A stretch of DNA of 64,000 nucleotides from Dreissena polymorpha (lineage: Eukaryota; Mollusca; Bivalvia; Myida; Dreissenidae): positions 18,107,608-18,171,607 of the forward strand of contig NC_068366.1 in assembly GCF_020536995.1 (NCBI RefSeq), written 5' to 3'. Position 1 is the stretch's first letter; every line of letters starts with the position of its first letter. The notes beneath the pieces were generated by a model. The model saw nothing but the letters and a program-made list of their open reading frames with translations, had not been told where the DNA came from and ran no database searches. Of this stretch, positions 10,324-22,669 are shown one piece after another. Both the position numbers and the translations under genes were made by a program.

Positions 10324-11513
10324 CTGGTACAGACGGAAGCCGTTTGGATATCTTCTAGCGGTAAAGGGTAATAGACAGTCTTTCAAAATCTGCTGATATG
10401 ATATGGAATCCATGGGTCCGGTGAAGAAGCAGCATCTTGTCGGACCCTGGTAGCTAATTCCACCCCACATATGGACCTGAAACAGTTCAATTGGAAATAT
10501 TGTATTCTCCTATAATTTATTAGGGTGTGTACATTTATTTTTTCCGTGTTCTTACTTAGAAGTACATACATGTTGTTCTTGTAGTTATTTGCTAGTAATA
10601 AATGTAATAAAAAAAAAGAAAATTCAGAAGTTTACAGGGAGGTTCATAAAGCAGGAGTTGTCATTTCATTACACACTTAATTAGATGAAAGGGTTCAAGA
10701 ATTCTGGTAGAAAGAAACCATAAATCAAGCTTACTTATGAGTTTCCTGGACGAGTTTAATAAAATATAGTATGAAATGACGAGTCTAAGATCTAATCATC
10801 TTTCTTATCACATGCTATGAAATGAGCAAATTAAAGTGGCCTTTTCACAGTTTTTGGCATATTTTGAAGTTTGTCATTAAATGCTTTATATTGATACATG
10901 TAAACATTGGATCTTAAAGATCCAGTAAAAAGTCAAGAATAAAATTAACAAAAAGGAAAAAAAAAAGTAGCCGGTAATTTTTTTTATTTGTAATGGTTAT
11001 AATACATTGGAAATGGGGTATAGCTAAGCATGTGATAAAAAAAGCTTCAATAAATGATCACTGCTTGAAATCTATATCAAGCAACTCAACATGATTCAGC
11101 AAGAAGCTCCAAGTTATACATGTATATCGGGTACTTACTACTATAGTAAAACATTTTATCATATCATGTGAAGCATCTGAAAATGTTAAGCATTAAAGTT
11201 CATAGTCTGCATTTGGTCATACAAGTTTTGTGCAATTGATTGCAATTTACTGCAAAATGTCAATATGATTTCTCATAAATATTTCTGCACTGCAGCTTTA
11301 ATCAATACATTTCAAGATTTTCTCAGCGGCATGCTTAAGTTGCCAATATTATACACTGTCCAATTATAAATATGATGGGCTTAAAACACAATTATAAACT
11401 CACCTTGTATGCATGTTTAGGTTTTGCACATTTTCTTGGTAGGCTTGCTAGAGTACTGCCTCTTTTGTAAAATTGAAATGTTCCACTTGATGACATTTCA
11501 ATGGTTGTCTCAT
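10324..11513 (-). CDS. Tc1-like DDE transposase gene fragment with an intron
   Basis: Two minus-strand exons join in phase. The first, 11513-11404, follows a TTTTAG acceptor. It reads (D)ETTIEMSSSGTFQFYK, then KPKHAYK, and ends at a GTGAGT donor. The second, 10476-10324, follows TTTCAG. It reads VHMWGGISYQGPTRCCFF, then ILKDCLLPF, and ends at CAG|GTAAAT. The words fit the Tc1/mariner DDE_3 domain: the DE with the first catalytic Asp, the VWGGIS block and LLPF. The D-N-PKH motif and catalytic Glu should lie in a later exon that I cannot find, so the gene is incomplete. Introns in a Tc1-like gene suggest a degraded host-type paralogue or a transposon lineage that acquired introns. It sits between cassette repeats, and its 0.9-kb intron holds a G-family fragment (10831-11000). 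Confidence 0.7.
10831..11000 (-). mobile_element. G-family terminal fragment
   Basis: TTAAAGTGGCCTTTTCACAG at 10831 starts a block (CATTAAATGCTTTATATTGA) that matches the inverse of the right end of G1 (about 7070-7135). The tRNA-like block is not preserved here. Confidence 0.65.
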
Positions 11514-12110
11514 CTAAAATAAAGAAATGCAGAATAAACGAAAATAGCCAAAAGGCCAGTGATTATTCGGAATCCAAAGATTATATTTGCATACATTTGG
11601 TCTTTTTTGGTCATGTCACTTAACACAGGGAAGTAATGGAACAGATGATACAGATCCTAAAAATTAGCCAGGGTCCTGGGACTGCAAGCCCTGGTGGGGT
11701 CTAGGGATGGAATGCCTAGTTGAGGGTTCTACTCCATAACTGTGCTATTAAAGCAATTCGAAACATAAACTTGAGTATATACATGATAATGTCATCTTAA
11801 TATTCTTTTAAGAACAAAAAATAACCAAATAGCATATGTATATATATTATGTTGTGTGTGTGTTTGTGTGTGTTTGTGTGTGTTTGTGTGTGTGTGTTAA
11901 ATGTTAGATAGTTGTCACTCATACTCGATCACTAGTGACGAGTTTACAATGTACATGAATACACAGTTCAATTTGCATCATGTGAGGTTGTGTTTTTCAG
12001 TTGTATGGTAATATTCTTCAAGTCATTCTCTGAACAACACCCATCCAAATTAAAATTACATGTAAATACCGTCATGAACTTCGCTTTTAATAGGGCTTTG
12101 TGACGAAGCT
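11514..12110. other. Intergenic sequence with (TG)n/(TTTG)n microsatellite
   Basis: A TGTGTGTTTG-type microsatellite covers about 11851-11899. Otherwise no supported gene. Confidence 0.6.
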
Positions 12111-14362
12111 AGTCAACTCGTACCTAAGTCAACTCGTACCTTCGGTCAACTCGTACCCGATTTGGTCAACTCGTACCCGATTTTTGGTCAACCCCCACAT
12201 GTCAATTCGTACCCGAATTGGTCAACACGTACCCTCCTAAAAATTATTTATATATATCAAAGACATGAAATATGTTTTTATATATGTTTTTTATATGAAT
12301 ATAGATAAAGATTTAAAACAAAATGCTGTTTTTTTCAAAAGTTGACAAGTTCATTATTTTTCACACGTGTATAATTATAAAGGACGTGTTTTTCGGCGGT
12401 TTGTTTGATAAAATGTTGACTAATAACACCTTTATGACAACAGGACCGTCGGCGATTTGTTAAACAATTTGTTTGTCGTGCATCTAAAATGACACGCGCG
12501 GTAGTTGTCGGCATTTTCTTTAATGAAATGTTTGATTGTAAACACCGCATGATGACTTAACCAATTAAAGGTATGATCCACTTTGAAGTTAAAGGAGTAT
12601 GTTTTACTCACTTTTATATGAGTAAATCCCCAAATTACTATATAAAGGCTCCGTCACTGTCCTGTTGAGTCATGGCGTTCGAGGGCGCATGGCGTGACGC
12701 CCAACATCTCTAGCCTGAAATGTCTATTTGTCATTAACCGTTTATCCGTTGTGCCCAAATGTTTTATTAACATGAGTGCTTCCGTTATTTCTCGAATTGG
12801 TGTATGCACTATGTCTTATAATTTTAACACCAGGGCCCGTATTCACCAACCACCTAAGGGAGAAAAATAACCTAAGGTTTTAATTTTGCCTAAGTTTGTT
12901 CATGTTTTCCCCTTAAATTTGAGGAAATGCCTTAAGTCATATTCACAAAACTCCTAACCTTAGAAATACGCCATAGGTTAACCGTGTTTTCCCTCAAAGT
13001 AAAGGGACACATACACCTCCCTTAAGTCCAACGAAATCAATTACGAGTAACACCCATAGATCTTATATAAACTGGAATACCAGTTATTTTTTTTTTTACT
13101 AACAAGTCATAATACTACACATAAACATTGAGAAAACACATTACTTCGATTATATATAAATTATCCGAGTAGAATTAAATTTCTACGTCATGAATTTCGA
13201 CATTGTAAATCGCTGACGTATTGTAAATTAAATTATAACTCGCATTTAATTCAAAGCTGGCAATCCAAATTACAAGTAATGGTGATTCAATAATGGAGAA
13301 AGCATAAACTAGATTTAACAAACATTTGATAAGGTTTGTTAAACCAGAAAACAAGAATGAAAATTTGGATTATTAAATTTAAACTACTACAGGTTAGGCA
13401 TTCTAAAGTGTACATATTTCGGACATGTATAGTATTCGGATAAACAGTAATAGATATACTAGATGTTCCATGCATTTAGATTGTGTTTTGTTACAAAAGC
13501 TATCATAGGGATGATGATAATATAATGACGATACATATGTGATGAAAAGGTGCTACCATATATCTTAAATTACTTAAATGTGTTAAAAGACTTAAATGTG
13601 TTATGATGAAGTAGATTTTAATGAGCATTTATTGTTTTTACAAATAAACATAGTATAGTGATAGAAATAATAAAAGTTGTGAAATGAAAAACTTAATGTG
13701 GATATTGTTCGCACAAATTATTTATGTTTTGTCATTATCTTTGTGTACCATTAAAAAATGTTGTGTTATGTATCATGGTATTGTTATTTAATAAAGCAGT
13801 ATAACTTTTTAAGATATTGTGTTACTCTTAGAGCATATGTTTATAAAAAAACATGCATAATACATACAAAAACACAATAAACGCGATTCGAAATTGACCC
13901 CAACATTTTTCAATTTGACTCCTCAAAATTTCAGTCCAGGGGTCATTGACTCCTGGTTTTTAAAATCTATTGAAATCCCTGAATTAGTTGTTAATAAATA
14001 TATATTTTGAAAGATAAATGATTTCTATATATTTCTTAGATAATATAATGTTTGTATATTGGACATATTAACAAGAATAATATATATATACTTAGGTAAT
14101 TACTTTAATTAGTAATATCGTACCCTGGTAAAAAAACCATACAGTTTATGTTAGTCTATGCCAAAATATAACTTTAATTGGTCAACTCGTACCTGCAATA
14201 AACATAAAAAACATCTAATGCATGCAAACACCCATCGCAATTTGTTTCCATAAAGAACAAATATAAAAAAGGTTGACCAATCTGAAAAATGACTAAAGAA
14301 AGAGTTGACCAATTCGAGTACGAGTTGACTAGGGTACGAGTTGACTTAGGTACGAGTTGACT
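12111..14362. mobile_element. 2.25-kb element with clustered inverted GTCAACTCGTACC ends
   Basis: The left end holds at least six copies of a (G)GTCAACTCGTACC word between 12111 and 12235. The right end holds the same word, mostly inverted (GGTACGAGTTGAC), between 14180 and 14362. The outermost 25 bases of the two ends mirror each other (AGTCAACTCGTACCTAAGTC at the left). The interior shows no transposase I can recognise. It includes AT-rich sequence and an older repeat starting GGGCCCGTATTCACCAA near 12834. This fits a non-autonomous DNA transposon with subterminal transposase-binding arrays. No clear target duplication is seen. Confidence 0.65.
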
Positions 14363-14891
14363 GGCATTCCTTTGTAGTACGTTTATGTTCAATGAAACAC
14401 TGACACATTCTATCACTAATTTTTTATTACTCTAGTTTACGCATGTAATTGATAATTATAATTGTATAATTAGATGTATCATTATTTTTATTGAAGCTTT
14501 TCTGCAAATAATAATACGGCTAATGCATAGAGCTCTTTGTTGTGTCGAATTGTCTGTCGTTCAGTCTTCAGACAATCTTAATTACTTTGATGCTAATGGC
14601 GCGTTCTTTTAAAATGCAAATAAATGTGTTAATGCATTCTTTTGGCACTAAATATAATATATTTTTTAAATTATTCAGGTGTTGTTTTTTTTAAGTTTCT
14701 TTTCGATTTATTGACTAAAAAAGTCTCGTTATCCATATGCTTTGTGTTAGCTGTAAGCAATGCTTTTGCCTACCAGTGCATTGCGCATGCGCGAAAATCA
14801 GGAATCAAAACAATAAAAATGAACTGGTCTATTCGCATTACACTTTGATAGGATATTTCGTACACCACGGTCAGTTATCACATAAGAATGG
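14363..14891. other. Unannotated stretch
   Basis: AT-rich, no supported gene or repeat. Confidence 0.3.
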
Positions 14892-15337
14892 TGAAGTCCA
14901 GGCACGGTTTTACCGGGGGGGGGGGGCACGAGGGGCACGTGCCCCCCCAGCGGTTGAAGACAAAAATTGTATTTATGTGTTTGTGAAACCAACTTGGTTG
15001 ATGTTCTGATTTCCCCGATTTCCGACAAAGGAAGTGCCTCCCCTCCCTGCTTTTTATCTTAACAACCTTACCGTCTACTATCCACAGGGGGCACCTTTTA
15101 GACGTTAACACTCAATTATCACCGTAGCAAAAACTCTTTGCGGCCGAAGATTTAAAGCGTCTAGATAATAGTGAGCGTCTGTCATTTACATTCAATAAGC
15201 GTCTGGTTGATCTTGAACGTTGTTTTGAAGGCAAGTATACCAATTAACAGTGTATTGTCATAACCATGGGGACGTAATATATGGAGACGTTTCTTGCGGT
15301 ATATAATACAGCGTTTCACATCATTTTCTTCATCACA

Positions 15338-15412
15338 ATGAAGCGAAAGGCAACAACGCTGGATCGATTTTTTGGTCCATCCAAAGTCCAAAAAAAAGTT
15401 ATTGAGCCTAAG
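15338..15412 (+). CDS. hAT transposase N-terminal exon
   Basis: ATG begins MKRKATTLDRFFGPSK, the usual start of ZMYM1-like hAT transposases (MKRK--TL--FF). It is 25 codons long and ends exactly at a GTGAGA donor. It lies inside the hAT element and should have been spliced to catalytic exons that are now missing. Confidence 0.7.
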
Positions 15413-15731
15413 GTGAGAATTTATTAATAAATATTTTGGTATTATAATCCGTTAATTGCGTTAAGTTTATTCAGTTTGTTAATTTTTTAACTCTAAAATA
15501 TTGCAATGAAAGAACAAAAAGATTGAGTTTAAATTTATTAACAACTTTCTTTACACTGATAGTATGATAAATAGTATGATAAATAAGACAATTCAATTAA
15601 ATTTGCATGTTCTGCTCTATATAAGCATTGTAGTAATTAATTTAATGACAGTAATTGAACTTTATTGAATATTTTATGCACTTTTTTCAGCATTTGAATT
15701 TTCAATTAATAACAAACATATTCTATAAACA

Positions 15732-16193
15732 GTGGTTATTCCATCAGTAAGACAGAACCTGGACAACTTCAGTCTGGAGTACTACTTTGATGACCTCCCT
15801 TCACCAGGAACACTTCAGGCAGACATTGAGTGCTGGAGGTGTAAGTGGGTAAATGATCCCAACCCCCCTTCAACATTAAGTGCTGCATTAAAAGCATGCA
15901 ATAGACAGATTTTCCCAAACATTTATACGATATTAAAAATTGCAGCAACATTTCCAGTGACAAGATGTGAATGCGAAAAGAGCATTTCAACGTTAGGGAA
16001 TGTGAAAACAAACTGTCGTTCAACAATGGGGGAAGAAAGACTCACTGGTCTGTGTCTGATGTCAGTGCACAGGGACATTCATGTGAATGTTAGTGACATT
16101 GTCAAGCAATTTGCAAGACAGAATCCAAGTAAAATGAAACTGCCTTGTATTTTGGAGTATTTTTTAAGCAATGATGACAATGACTTGTCTTAA
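15732..16193 (+). pseudogene. hAT transposase C-terminal dimerisation region
   Basis: A 153-codon open frame follows an AAACAG acceptor-like site. It contains ATFPVTRCECEKSISTLG and RLTGLCLMSVHRDI, the conserved C-terminal hAT dimerisation block of ZMYM1/THAP0-like transposases, and ends in an acidic tail and stop. The frame does not join in phase to the N-terminal exon, as expected if the internal deletion removed intervening exons. No catalytic DDE region remains, so it cannot be an active transposase. A domesticated short protein is conceivable, but nothing here supports it. Confidence 0.8.
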
Positions 16194-16535
16194 CTTAAAG
16201 AGAGTGATAGCTTGTACATTTTCCTGATGACAGTTTGAAAATTGTGATTTTTTTGTTTGTTTGTATTTGTTACTTGTTGAACAATTGAATGGCAATCACA
16301 ATTGGAAATAAAAAATTAACATTATTTATAAACAGCATTTTCTTTTACTTCTTTATGTTGAAAGCACCATTATAAAGTATAAAAATAGTCTTTTTTTCTC
16401 AGGAAATAGCCCAAAAACGCACCACAGACGATATAAGAACCAAAAATTTTCCGGACCCCCCTAGATGTGCGCAATAAATCTTGTGCCCCCCCCCCCTCCC
16501 CCAACTGGGTCCTCTCTGGATCCGGCCCTGAAGTC

Positions 16536-16981
16536 TCAAGTGTTTAGCAATCCCAACCGAGCTGCACCCAGCACTATTTAACTTTCTTATTGTTGTTTAA
16601 ATGTGTTTTGATGTCCGATGAGGCATTCGCAATAATTGAATATCCTGAGTAGAATACAGTACCCGATCTTGACGGAAAGGATAACTTACACTAAATTAAA
16701 AACAACAACACAGACATAACGTTTACAAAAAATCCCTCTTCCGCGCATTTGATTTGCGCGCCGTGCTGTAAATCAATAAATAGGATATCTAAATATAGTG
16801 CACAGAAGCCCCGCCTTTTCATCGGTTTTCATCGCTACGCATGCGCAATGAAGTAAGCGCAAACAATCGCTAACAATCGCAAACAAACGCTTAAAACGGT
16901 TTAAAACGGTTAAAAACGCAATCGCTATTAATCGCAACCTTGCGGAACACAATCGCTAACTCTACTGTATTGTTTCAGTAA
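16536..16981. repeat. AATCGC-rich degenerate minisatellite in unannotated sequence
   Basis: Between about 16855 and 16975, AATCGC(T/A)AAC and AAAACGGTT words repeat irregularly. No gene is supported. Confidence 0.5.
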
Positions 16982-19600
16982 AATATTAATGTATAATATT
17001 GTCACTCGCATGAGCTTTATTGTTTTTCAACCGTTTTGTTGCCCTGATAATTTCTTCTGTCGATATTGGATTATCGAGTTCGGGGTACGAAGGTTCTGTG
17101 TTTAGCCTTTTATCAAAGTCATGTAAACATGTATCGGCATTAACGAATTTATATTTACGTTACCTTGGTCAGCTTATTTACTGAAATAATTGTGAAATTC
17201 GCTTAACGATATCGTATCTGAGCTTTGTGATGTAGTCTTACGTTTTAATAATTTCCAAAATTCGCGGGGGGGGGGGGGTTCCGTATCATACTATTCCTTT
17301 GTTTGCTAAGATCATTGTTGTACTTTAATTTCGTTTTTCTATACGTATACTTGTAATTCTTTTTCGATGCAATCATTCGCTCGCGTGTATGTTCATTTTT
17401 ATTTAGATTGTTCTCGTATAAAGCTCGTGTACATCGATATTGTTTGTTTTTACACTCTTCGTTAAACTATTTTTGCTTATCTTTTCCAGAGTCTATAAAT
17501 CCTTTATTTTCAGGTTCAACAATGTGCTTAAAATATTTTTCTCTTTTCGAATTTAAAAGTTGCTAACTAGAATATCAGGATCTATGTTTAAATCGATTTG
17601 CGATAAAAGCGTTTGTTCCAGATTTTGGACATCGCACGTAACATCTCGTAAGAAGTCGCATTTGTTCCCAGGTTTCCATTTAAAATAAACAATAGGATTA
17701 GTATTACTTGCTGAAACCGCGAAATTCATTGGGCGATCAAACGTTAGAGGCGCATGATTAGAGAATTCCGTAAAATCGTTAACGGTAAAATTTACAAAAT
17801 CATTGAAATTGGAACGCGCAGTTAATACATAATCCACTAGGCTTTCACCGTTGTGTGTTTAGCATGTTATCTTACCTATGTTATGGTCGTTATGTAACCG
17901 CCCATTCACGATACGTAGCACATATCTAATAGGTAGTCTCCGAATCGATTCGTAACCCGGTCACTATTTGATCATGGGAATAGTCTCAATATCTAGGTCA
18001 GAAACAAAATCAATATTGCTCATATATCTATCATTTTCGATATAATCAGCTTTATTTCCCGTTCGCGAGTTTGTGTCTCCGGTGAGAAATACTTTTCCTG
18101 TGGATTGATAAAATATTATATCAAATTCAATACATTGAAAAATATCATAAGAATACAAAGAATGAGCAGGGGAATTTTCAGGTGCAATATATACATCACA
18201 TATATGAACATCAGATTCTGTATTAAAAAATAACTTATCTAGTTTAAGCCAAACAATACAATCAATATCATTTTTAACTAATGTGACACCTTTACGAATA
18301 GAGTCTTAAATATAAATTACAATACCACCACTCGAGCGTTTCGCTCTTCGGTGTTGTAAACGTCTGTATGAGTTAATAGGTTTGCTATATCCTTTAAGAT
18401 CTATGGTAGAGTCTTTATGTGTCCAAGTTTCAGTAAGACAAATGATATCGTGACAATTTTGAAAAGATAAAAACTTACTATCAGAGCATTTAAGCGCTGT
18501 TAGTCCTTCCACATTCCATGTGACAAATTTTATGACATTCTCACAAACGTCCTATTCCTTATACAGTTGTTTGTTAATATACAGCTTGTCAATTTTAAAA
18601 TATGCCTCCTTTCCCTCGGATCTCGCGTTTTTCATGATGGGTATGAGCCTTCGTCGGACCTCCATTACTTCCCGTGGATACTGCTCGGATATTCCGAATG
18701 GGGTACCTTTAAGTTGTTTCGACTCCTTGCGGACCCTCTCCTATCCGGGTAGTATGCGAATTTCGCAACAATAGGACGCACTTTATTAGGTTGATATCGT
18801 CCTATACGATGTGCCCTGTGCAACTTTATTTCAGATTGGGCGTTTTGCACGTGCAGCCTTTTTTCAATGAATTCCAGGATTTTTTGTCGCATTGTTCGTC
18901 TTTTTCCTCAGGTATCTGGAAAAACAAGAAATTTTCGCGCATACTCCGGCACTTGAGGTCCGTTATTTCCGCCTGAAGTTTTTGTTCTTGCAGGATCGCT
19001 GAGTCCTCACGGTTTTGCGAATTGCAGGTGGATTTTATAGTTGAGTCAAGTTCACTCTGATTTTGGTTAAATTTTCGATCATATTCCCGCTGAAATCACA
19101 TGATTTTTCTAAATCCTTTATTCGGGTCTCAAAATTATTCATTCTTTGCTCAATTTTGTCAATTCTTGAGACTATGCCCGACACTGTTTGTTGTATTTGA
19201 TCCAGCTGTGATAATTTTTTGTCAACAGAATTCAACCTTTCCAAGATTGATGACAAAATGTCTTAGCTTGGTAGCGGTGATGGCGTTCCCGGCGGTATAA
19301 ACCCTTGTCCATAAAAATTGGGCGTATTCATTATGTATGAACATGACATCTGCGTAAGTTGTGGGCTGCCATAGAACTGACTTGACTGACTTGACTGACT
19401 CGCCTGTGATTGACCGATAAGATTCGTCACTGGCGATGCTTGAGCATTTTGCGCCATATTTTTTCCTTTGTTCCGTTTGTTCGTGTTTGGTTTTGAACTT
19501 TATTGACCGTTATCCGGCGAATCTTTGGAAGGTTTGCGTTTCTTTGTCATAAATAATCATCCATTTGTTCACTAAAAACACATTTTATTCACGATCACAC
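16982..19600 (-). mobile_element. LINE gamma: ORF1, endonuclease, start of RT
   Basis: The order on the minus strand is as follows. ORF1 starts at 19550 (MTKKRKPSKDSPDNGQ, one in-frame stop, then the Q/S-rich MAQNAQASP stretch). Its coiled coil lies at 19256-19035 (LSQLDQIQQTVSGIVSRIDK). An L1-ORF1-like nucleic-acid-binding part at 18892-18665 includes LHRAHRIGR and RPIVAKF. ORF2 begins with an APE endonuclease (EGLTALKC, IICLTETW and GGIVIYI at 18512-18306; GDTNSRTG at about 18080; SNHAPL at about 17740). A linker follows at about 17500-17330, then the RT lead-in PISTEEIIRATKRLKNNK at about 17080-17010. The copy stops at about 16982 before the polymerase core and carries several frameshifts and stops. 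Clade uncertain; the ORF1 looks L1/Tx1-like. Confidence 0.85.
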
Positions 19601-19730
19601 GTTAAATCCATGAACTTTCAATTTTTTTCGATGTATTTTGACTATGATAATTCTTTATTCCGCCATGTAACGCATGCGCAACAATAACATTTTCGGGTCA
19701 TTCTTTAAAAGAGCGAATAAATTTTAACAA

Positions 19731-20110
19731 AGATGTTAATAACGCTGTGAATTACATACAAAATGTAATTATATTAACGAAATATTATATATTCAGCATG
19801 TTATCAATAATTTAAAACTGAAGCTTCAAATTGAAAAATAAATAGCCCTAAACAATGATACTCTTCATATATTTGAACCAAAATGGTAACAATTACATGT
19901 TAAACTATCTGTCTTAGACATCCGTTTTAGGGGTTAATACCTTCAAAATACAAGATGTTAATAACGCTGTGAATTACATACAAAATGTAATTATATTAAT
20001 GAAATTTTATATATTCAGCATGTTATCAATAATTTAAAACTGAAGCTTCAAATTGAAAAAGAAATAGCCCTAAACAATGGTACTCTTCATATATTTGAGC
20101 AAAAATGGAA
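19731..20110. repeat. 222-bp tandem duplication
   Basis: The sequence starting AGATGTTAATAACGCTGTGA at 19731 repeats at 19953. The second copy matches for about 155 bp (to about 20108) with few mismatches, so it is partial. No coding content. Confidence 0.9.
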
Positions 20111-22137
20111 ACACATTAAACTTTCATAAACAAGTCCAGTATGCATTCTACCTACTTTATGCAACTCATCCTTATTCATAATTATTCTTTTATTCTTCTG
20201 TCTTAAAAATCACAAACGGCCAAAGAAAACAATACACATAAGCCTTTTTTTAAATCAAAAGGAAACCACAAGGTCAAAAAAGTATATATTAGCATATCTT
20301 GTATAACATGTTTGAACATTATTGCTGCTACATGGTATCATTTTGCTGTATGATCATAGACATGTATACATTGTATGTCTTATAATGAATAAAAAAAGTT
20401 TGAGTGGTAATTGGCGATTAAATAATTCGTAAAGTCATTCTCCCCTTCTACATCTTATTTTAGTAGAGCAATTGTTTCTTTCTTGCGTGTGCAATTTGTA
20501 CTGGTTTATTAGTATTATCAATTTTATTATTATATATTTGAAAAAGAAAAAAATATAAATTCATTATTAGTTAATACGGTAATCAATAAGTGTTGACACA
20601 GTTACGCAATTTTCCACTGTAATACACTCAACACATCGAAAACGATGAACAATATCATATGAAATCATTGAAGCTTTTACATTTTCTTATTAAGATACAT
20701 AATCCCCTTGCATCAACCGAAAGTTAATTATGAGATTTAAGTACAGTAATGCCATCATTGTTTTGTTTTTTTACATATTTCAGGAATGTTGGATGACCAA
20801 GAGTTGTTTCAATTCAAGAGCACCTATCAACCCAACTTCTCGCGATTTTTCAATTTTTGAATCGGAAATAGTGATGACTACGCCTTGATCAGACGCGAAG
20901 AATTCACGAAGACGCCATGAACCACGTTCTACAATGGGATATATTGTTATTTGTTGGTTTGATTTTACAAATTATAATGGGCTGTTTTTTCCTAATAGCC
21001 TCACAATTGAAAAAAACAACAACAACAACATTACAGGTCTATACGCATCTGAAGACAAACGTATAATAATCTTTGATAATCTTTTTTTTATAGTGTATGC
21101 TAAAACCACAATTTTATTGTTCGCTAATGCTGTCTTCGAATTTTCTAAAGAAAGCACTGTGAACTTGGTACCATCAAACATTTTTAACTAAGGTTTTCCT
21201 TTGCGAATGAAGGCCATCATGAATATTGATATATAAACTTAATTTTGCTCGTATCACCAGCTTATACGGATTTCTTAAGTAATATGTACTGTTACTAATA
21301 TTGGTAAAATTGTCTCATGCTTTCAATGTGATTTACATGTACATATCACCTCACCATTAGTCATTATTCGCTATTCGAACCTCTTTCAAGTGTCCCACTC
21401 AGTTGTGATGTGCCTATCATATCTGTTTCATTTGTGTTGTGATTATCATAACTGTTTCATTTTTAATTATTCAGCTCGGCTTTTCATGTTACAAATGTTC
21501 AAGTACCCTTACTAAATTTTGCTCTGCATATAATTACTGTTTAAAGTAAACGTACTCTGTTGGGTTTGCCTGCCTTATTAAATAGTTGTTAAGTGATTTT
21601 TTAAAATGCCGTTTGCCTTTTTTACACCATATATAATTTGCTTCGTTTGCATTGATTTTTTTGCGACTGTAATGTCGGTTTTTATCTTAACGTTATCCTG
21701 TTAAAGCTCTGTCATTAACACGTTGTCAGTCACTGATTTAGATTTGCTGAGGCTCACAAACATGAAAAGAGATAAAACGATCACTCTTAATTACTTCTAT
21801 ATTATCATGGCTCTCATGAAACACGTTCACGAATCAATCCGAGTGTGAATAAAGGGCACACCTCAAACGATTCATTTATTAGGTTGCTAGTATTATGTAA
21901 GTAGTGTTGAGCGCTGTGTATGGTACCTTATCTGCACGTTATATTCCTATATTGCCTTTATGTATTTACATAATACGTAAATAAATTATATTTTACCCAA
22001 GATGGTTACCAACTCGTAGATTGCTAATTTAAAATTAACCATTGTTTTGTTTATTTATGCCACTAGTTTAGGACGTTTAAATACCAAGCACATAATAAAC
22101 ATATAACAAAGCAATCGTTGAATGAATAGACACTTCC
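20111..22137. other. Mostly featureless, one possible exon
   Basis: AT-rich sequence. At 20784-20889 an AG acceptor after a T-rich tract is followed by 34 open codons (ECWMTKSCFNSRAPINPT and so on) and a stop. It could be a terminal exon but has no recognisable family and no partner exon. Confidence 0.3.
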
Positions 22138-22495
22138 ACACTGGTTTGAACCACAGACCCTTGGAGTAAAAGTCTAGCACTAGGACCCTCCGGCCATCCG
22201 TGCTAATCCAGAGAGTGGCTTATCTTATTCTTTATATAAGCTATCCCCGTAGTGACAAAAACTATAGCGATAGCAACAGAAATCTCCAAATTATTCCATC
22301 GTTTCGCGTTTGTAACGCTTTATATGTTTAGGTTTTGAACTCGTCAAAAGATACATATAATGGATATTTTAGCGCTTGGCAAATGTTCAGTTTGACTGTT
22401 TCTTCGAAATGATCGTACTTACAACGAACATTTGCGAATCTGAAACATTTTTTTCAATTTTGTCAATTAACCAAAACGTGAAAAGGTCGCTTTAA
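22138..22495 (-). mobile_element. G-family copy 2 with tRNA-like block
   Basis: On the minus strand it starts TTAAAGCGACCTTTTCACG (22495) and aligns with 5433-5730 of G1. It then reaches a tRNA-like block with A-box-like TGGCCGGAGGG and B-box-like GGTTCAAACCA (22205-22138). The right terminus seen in G1 is missing here. Confidence 0.65.
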
Positions 22496-22669
22496 TACAC
22501 ATAATACATATGTCATGTTTCGGAGTTTTTAATGTTAGAACTTGCAGTATTGTTAATAATTGTATTTTTGACATAATTGATGTTTACACTGGGGATATTG
22601 TTTAGAGTTATTTTAATGATAAACTACTTAAGTTTTATGTCAATTACTCGTTGACACGTTGATCGCAGT

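Larger units (their letters stand above)
14899..16530 (+). mobile_element. Internally deleted hAT transposon
   Basis: The ends are imperfect inverted repeats (CAGGCACGGTTTTACCGGGG at left; CCGGCCCTG preceded by C-rich sequence at right). The direct repeat TGAAGTC lies at both borders (14892-14898 and 16529-16535), consistent with an 8-bp hAT target duplication carrying one mismatch. Inside are an N-terminal exon (15338-15412) and a C-terminal hAT dimerisation exon (15732-16193). The catalytic middle of the transposase is absent. Confidence 0.8.

Noticed and set aside
14737-15111. Overlapping frames of 68-90 codons
   Set aside because: They span the G-rich terminal repeat of the hAT element.
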